Origin: CAZVIK01 sp964627045
Lineage (GTDB): Bacteria; Acidobacteriota; Terriglobia; Bryobacterales; Bryobacteraceae
Length of the DNA: 6,314 bases
Assembly (NCBI GenBank): GCA_964627045.1
Contig: CAZVIK010000222.1
Location: 1 to 6,314, forward strand
Reading direction: 5' to 3'
The notes under the pieces are model-generated. The model ran no database searches and had not been told where the DNA came from. It worked only from the letters and a program-made list of their open reading frames with translations. Positions 4,681 to 6,314 of the stretch are shown here, piece by piece. The position numbers and the translations under genes are program-made. Each line of letters begins with the position of its first letter. Position 1 is the first letter of the stretch.

Positions 4681-5550
4681 CTATGCCTCCCGTGCCTCCG
4701 GCGCGGCGGCGACGCTCGCCCGGTCCCGCTGCATCTTCCATTCGATCAGCCGCTTCGCCACCAGCGTGACCAGGGCCAGCATCGCGAGCAGGCTGGCCAC
4801 CGAGAAGGCGGCGGCGAAGCTGTACTCGTTGTAGAGGATCTCCACGTGCAGGGGCATGGTGTTGGTTTCGCCGCGAATGTGGCCCGACACCACCGAGACG
4901 GCGCCGAACTCGCCCATCGCACGGGCGGTGCACAGGACGACGCCGTACATCAGGCTCCACTTGATGTTGGGGAGCGTGACGCGAAAGAACATCTGCCAGC
5001 CTCTAGCTCCTAGCACCAGCGCGGCTTCTTCTTCGTCGGTCCCCTGCGCCTGCATCAGCGGGATGAGTTCCCGCGCCACGAAGGGGAACGTCACAAAGAC
5101 GGTGGCCAGCACGATTCCCGGAACGGCGAAGATGATCCGGATGTCGTGATCCGCCAGCCACTCGCCCCACCATCCCTGCGAACCGAAAACCAGGACAAAG
5201 ATGAGGCCGGAGACGACCGGAGAGACCGCGAAAGGCAGGTCGATCAACGTGAGCAGAAGGTTCTTCCCGCGAAAATGGAACTTGGCGATGGCCCAGGCCG
5301 CCGCCAGCCCGAAAACCAGATTCAGCGGAACGGCGATGCCGGCCGCCAGCAGCGTCAGGCGGACGGCGGCAAGCGCGTCGGGCTCCCGAATGGCGGCCCA
5401 ATAGGCCGCCCAGCCTTTCTCCAGCGCCTGCGAAAACACCGTGACCAGCGGCAGCACGATGAACAACGCCATGAACAAGAGCGCCACGGCGGTCAGTGTC
5501 CAGCGCCACAGCGCCGGTTCGGCGTGAATGCGGGGCGTGGCCGTGGTCAT
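4681..5550 (-). CDS. cysW: Sulfate/thiosulfate ABC transporter permease CysW
   Basis: A 289-residue inner-membrane permease with about six transmembrane helices (roughly 18-42, 66-90, 105-123, 138-162, 198-216 and 244-266). The cytoplasmic EAA loop that docks on CysA reads EEEAALVLGARGWQMFFRV (173-191). The stretches DLPFAVSPVVSGLIFVLVFG and ARAMGEFGAVSVVSGHIRGETNTMPL are typical of CysW rather than CysT. The start at 5550 is preferred over an in-frame GTG at 5580. GGAGG (complement of 5555-5559) precedes it by 4 nt, and its ATG overlaps the cysT stop as ATGA, the common arrangement for this pair. The GTG start would extend it 30 nt deeper into cysT. The gene ends one base before cysA. It forms the transmembrane channel as a heterodimer with CysT. 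Confidence 0.95.
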   Translation of the reverse strand: MTTATPRIHAEPALWRWTLTAVALLFMALFIVLPLVTVFSQALEKGWAAYWAAIREPDALAAVRLTLLAAGIAVPLNLVFGLAAAWAIAKFHFRGKNLLLTLIDLPFAVSPVVSGLIFVLVFGSQGWWGEWLADHDIRIIFAVPGIVLATVFVTFPFVARELIPLMQAQGTDEEEAALVLGARGWQMFFRVTLPNIKWSLMYGVVLCTARAMGEFGAVSVVSGHIRGETNTMPLHVEILYNEYSFAAAFSVASLLAMLALVTLVAKRLIEWKMQRDRASVAAAPEAREA

Positions 5551-6314
5551 CGCGCCTCCGCGAACCGGCGGCTGTACCACTGGAGGAGGTTGATCGCCAG
5601 CAGCATGACGAACGACGCGACTAGCATCACCAGGGCGATGGCGGTGGCTCCGGCGTAGTCGTACTGCTCAAGCCGGGTGACGATCAGTAGCGGGGTGATC
5701 TCGGTGCGCATCGGCATGTTGCCGGAGATGAAGACCACCGAGCCGTACTCGCCCAGCCCCCGCGCGAACGCCATGGCGAAGCCGGTGAGCAGGGCCGGTC
5801 GAACCAGCGGAAACACCACGGAGACCAACGCCCGCCAGCGGGAGGCACCCAGAGTGGCGGCGGCTTCTTCCACTTCCCGATCGATGTCTTCGAGCACCGG
5901 CTGCACGCTGCGCACGACAAAGGGCAGGCCGATGAAGACCAACGCCACCAGGATTCCAAGACGGGTGAAGGCGATGTGGACGCCCCAGCGCGCGAAGAGG
6001 CCGCCGATCCAGCCGTTTTCGGCGTAGAGCGCGGTCAAGGCGATGCCCGCCACGGCCGTGGGCAAGGCGAAGGGAAGATCCACCAGGGCGTCCACCACGC
6101 GTTTCCCCGGAAAGCGGTAACGGACCAGCACCCAGGCCACCAGGAATCCGAACACCGCGTTGATGGCCGCGGCGGCCAGCGAGATGCCGAAGCTGACCCG
6201 GTAGGAAGCCACCACGGCCGGAGCGGTGATGGCTTGCCAGAAGTGCGACCAGCTTGCGGTCGCCGACTTCAGGAAGATGGAACTCAACGGCACAAGCACA
6301 ATGAGACTGAGGTA
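5547..6314 (-). CDS. cysT: Sulfate/thiosulfate ABC transporter permease CysT (CysU), 5' end outside window
   Basis: The visible 255 residues begin YLSLIVLVPLSSIFLKS, which matches the first transmembrane helix region of CysT. Roughly 20-30 N-terminal residues and the start codon therefore lie beyond 6314. A GTG at 6299 is an internal valine, not the start. Features of CysT are DLPFALPTAVAGIALTALY, the EAA loop EEAAATLGASRWRALVSVV (visible residues about 149-167), ARGLGEYGSVVFISGNMP and the final helix leading to LLQWYSRRF. It pairs with CysW to form the sulfate channel. It overlaps cysW by 4 nt (ATGA). In many bacteria the sulfate-binding protein gene lies upstream, here outside the window, as would be any promoter or sulfur-responsive control. 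Confidence 0.95.
   Translation of the reverse strand, partial: YLSLIVLVPLSSIFLKSATASWSHFWQAITAPAVVASYRVSFGISLAAAAINAVFGFLVAWVLVRYRFPGKRVVDALVDLPFALPTAVAGIALTALYAENGWIGGLFARWGVHIAFTRLGILVALVFIGLPFVVRSVQPVLEDIDREVEEAAATLGASRWRALVSVVFPLVRPALLTGFAMAFARGLGEYGSVVFISGNMPMRTEITPLLIVTRLEQYDYAGATAIALVMLVASFVMLLAINLLQWYSRRFAEAR

Noticed and set aside
3231..4769. A 512-codon plus-strand open frame
   Set aside because: It runs antisense across cysA, which has all ABC motifs. Long antisense frames are expected in GC-rich DNA, and its translation is low-complexity with no family features.
5551..5580. GTG start upstream of cysW
   Set aside because: The ATG at 5550 has GGAGG and the standard ATGA overlap with cysT. 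The extension adds non-conserved residues.
6297..6299. GTG at 6299 as the start of cysT
   Set aside because: The frame stays open to the window edge, and the residues before it (YLSLI) fit the first CysT helix, so this codon is an internal valine.
1..6314. CRISPR arrays, tRNA/rRNA genes, riboswitches or a defence/toxin-antitoxin system
   Set aside because: I found no regularly spaced repeats, no tRNA-like cloverleaf or CCA-ended stem, and no nuclease, transposase or toxin motifs. The small-gene pair does not resemble a known toxin-antitoxin pair.

Overview
The window is GC-rich bacterial DNA, most likely from an Acidobacterium of the Solibacter/Bryobacterales type. The main reason is the protein at 1415-2527. 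It ends in the roughly 220-residue domain that is greatly expanded in Candidatus Solibacter (the TIGR03437-type 'Solibacter C-terminal domain') and has NHL-like sequence before it. The small hypothetical proteins and the hairpin-type intergenic repeat also fit such a genome. The lineage is an inference, since no rRNA or housekeeping marker is present.

Layout, left to right. (1) Positions 1-16 may hold the first codons of a minus-strand gene leaving the window. (2) 69-491 (minus) is a Fur/PerR-family metalloregulator with an AT-rich PerR-box-like site directly upstream. (3) 492-661 is a divergent control region with three copies of ACACCTG. (4) 662-1084 (plus) is a small exported or membrane protein of unknown function. 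(5) 1084-1216 is a MITE-like element made of two nested inverted repeats. It appears to sit in the TA of the preceding gene's stop codon. (6) 1415-2527 (plus) is the secreted NHL/Solibacter-C-terminal protein. (7) 2633-2902 and 2912-3208 (plus) are two small hypothetical genes, the second a four-cysteine zinc-ribbon protein, with a plausible sigma-70 promoter in front and a hairpin at the end. (8) 3209-3602 is a gene-free convergent region with hairpins and a repeated 13-mer. (9) 3603-6314 (minus) is a tightly packed sulfate/thiosulfate ABC transporter operon in the order cysT-cysW-cysA. cysT is cut by the window edge.

The cys genes work together: CysT and CysW form the membrane channel and CysA is the ATPase. 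The substrate-binding protein (Sbp/CysP type) is not in the window. The ATGA overlap of cysT/cysW and the 1-nt gap between cysW and cysA indicate one transcript with coupled translation.

I see no convincing new multi-gene system. The items most worth a second look are the hairpin element and its apparent TA target in a stop codon, the unexplained iterated heptamer between the regulator and the small exported protein, and the in-frame pair of small hypothetical genes.
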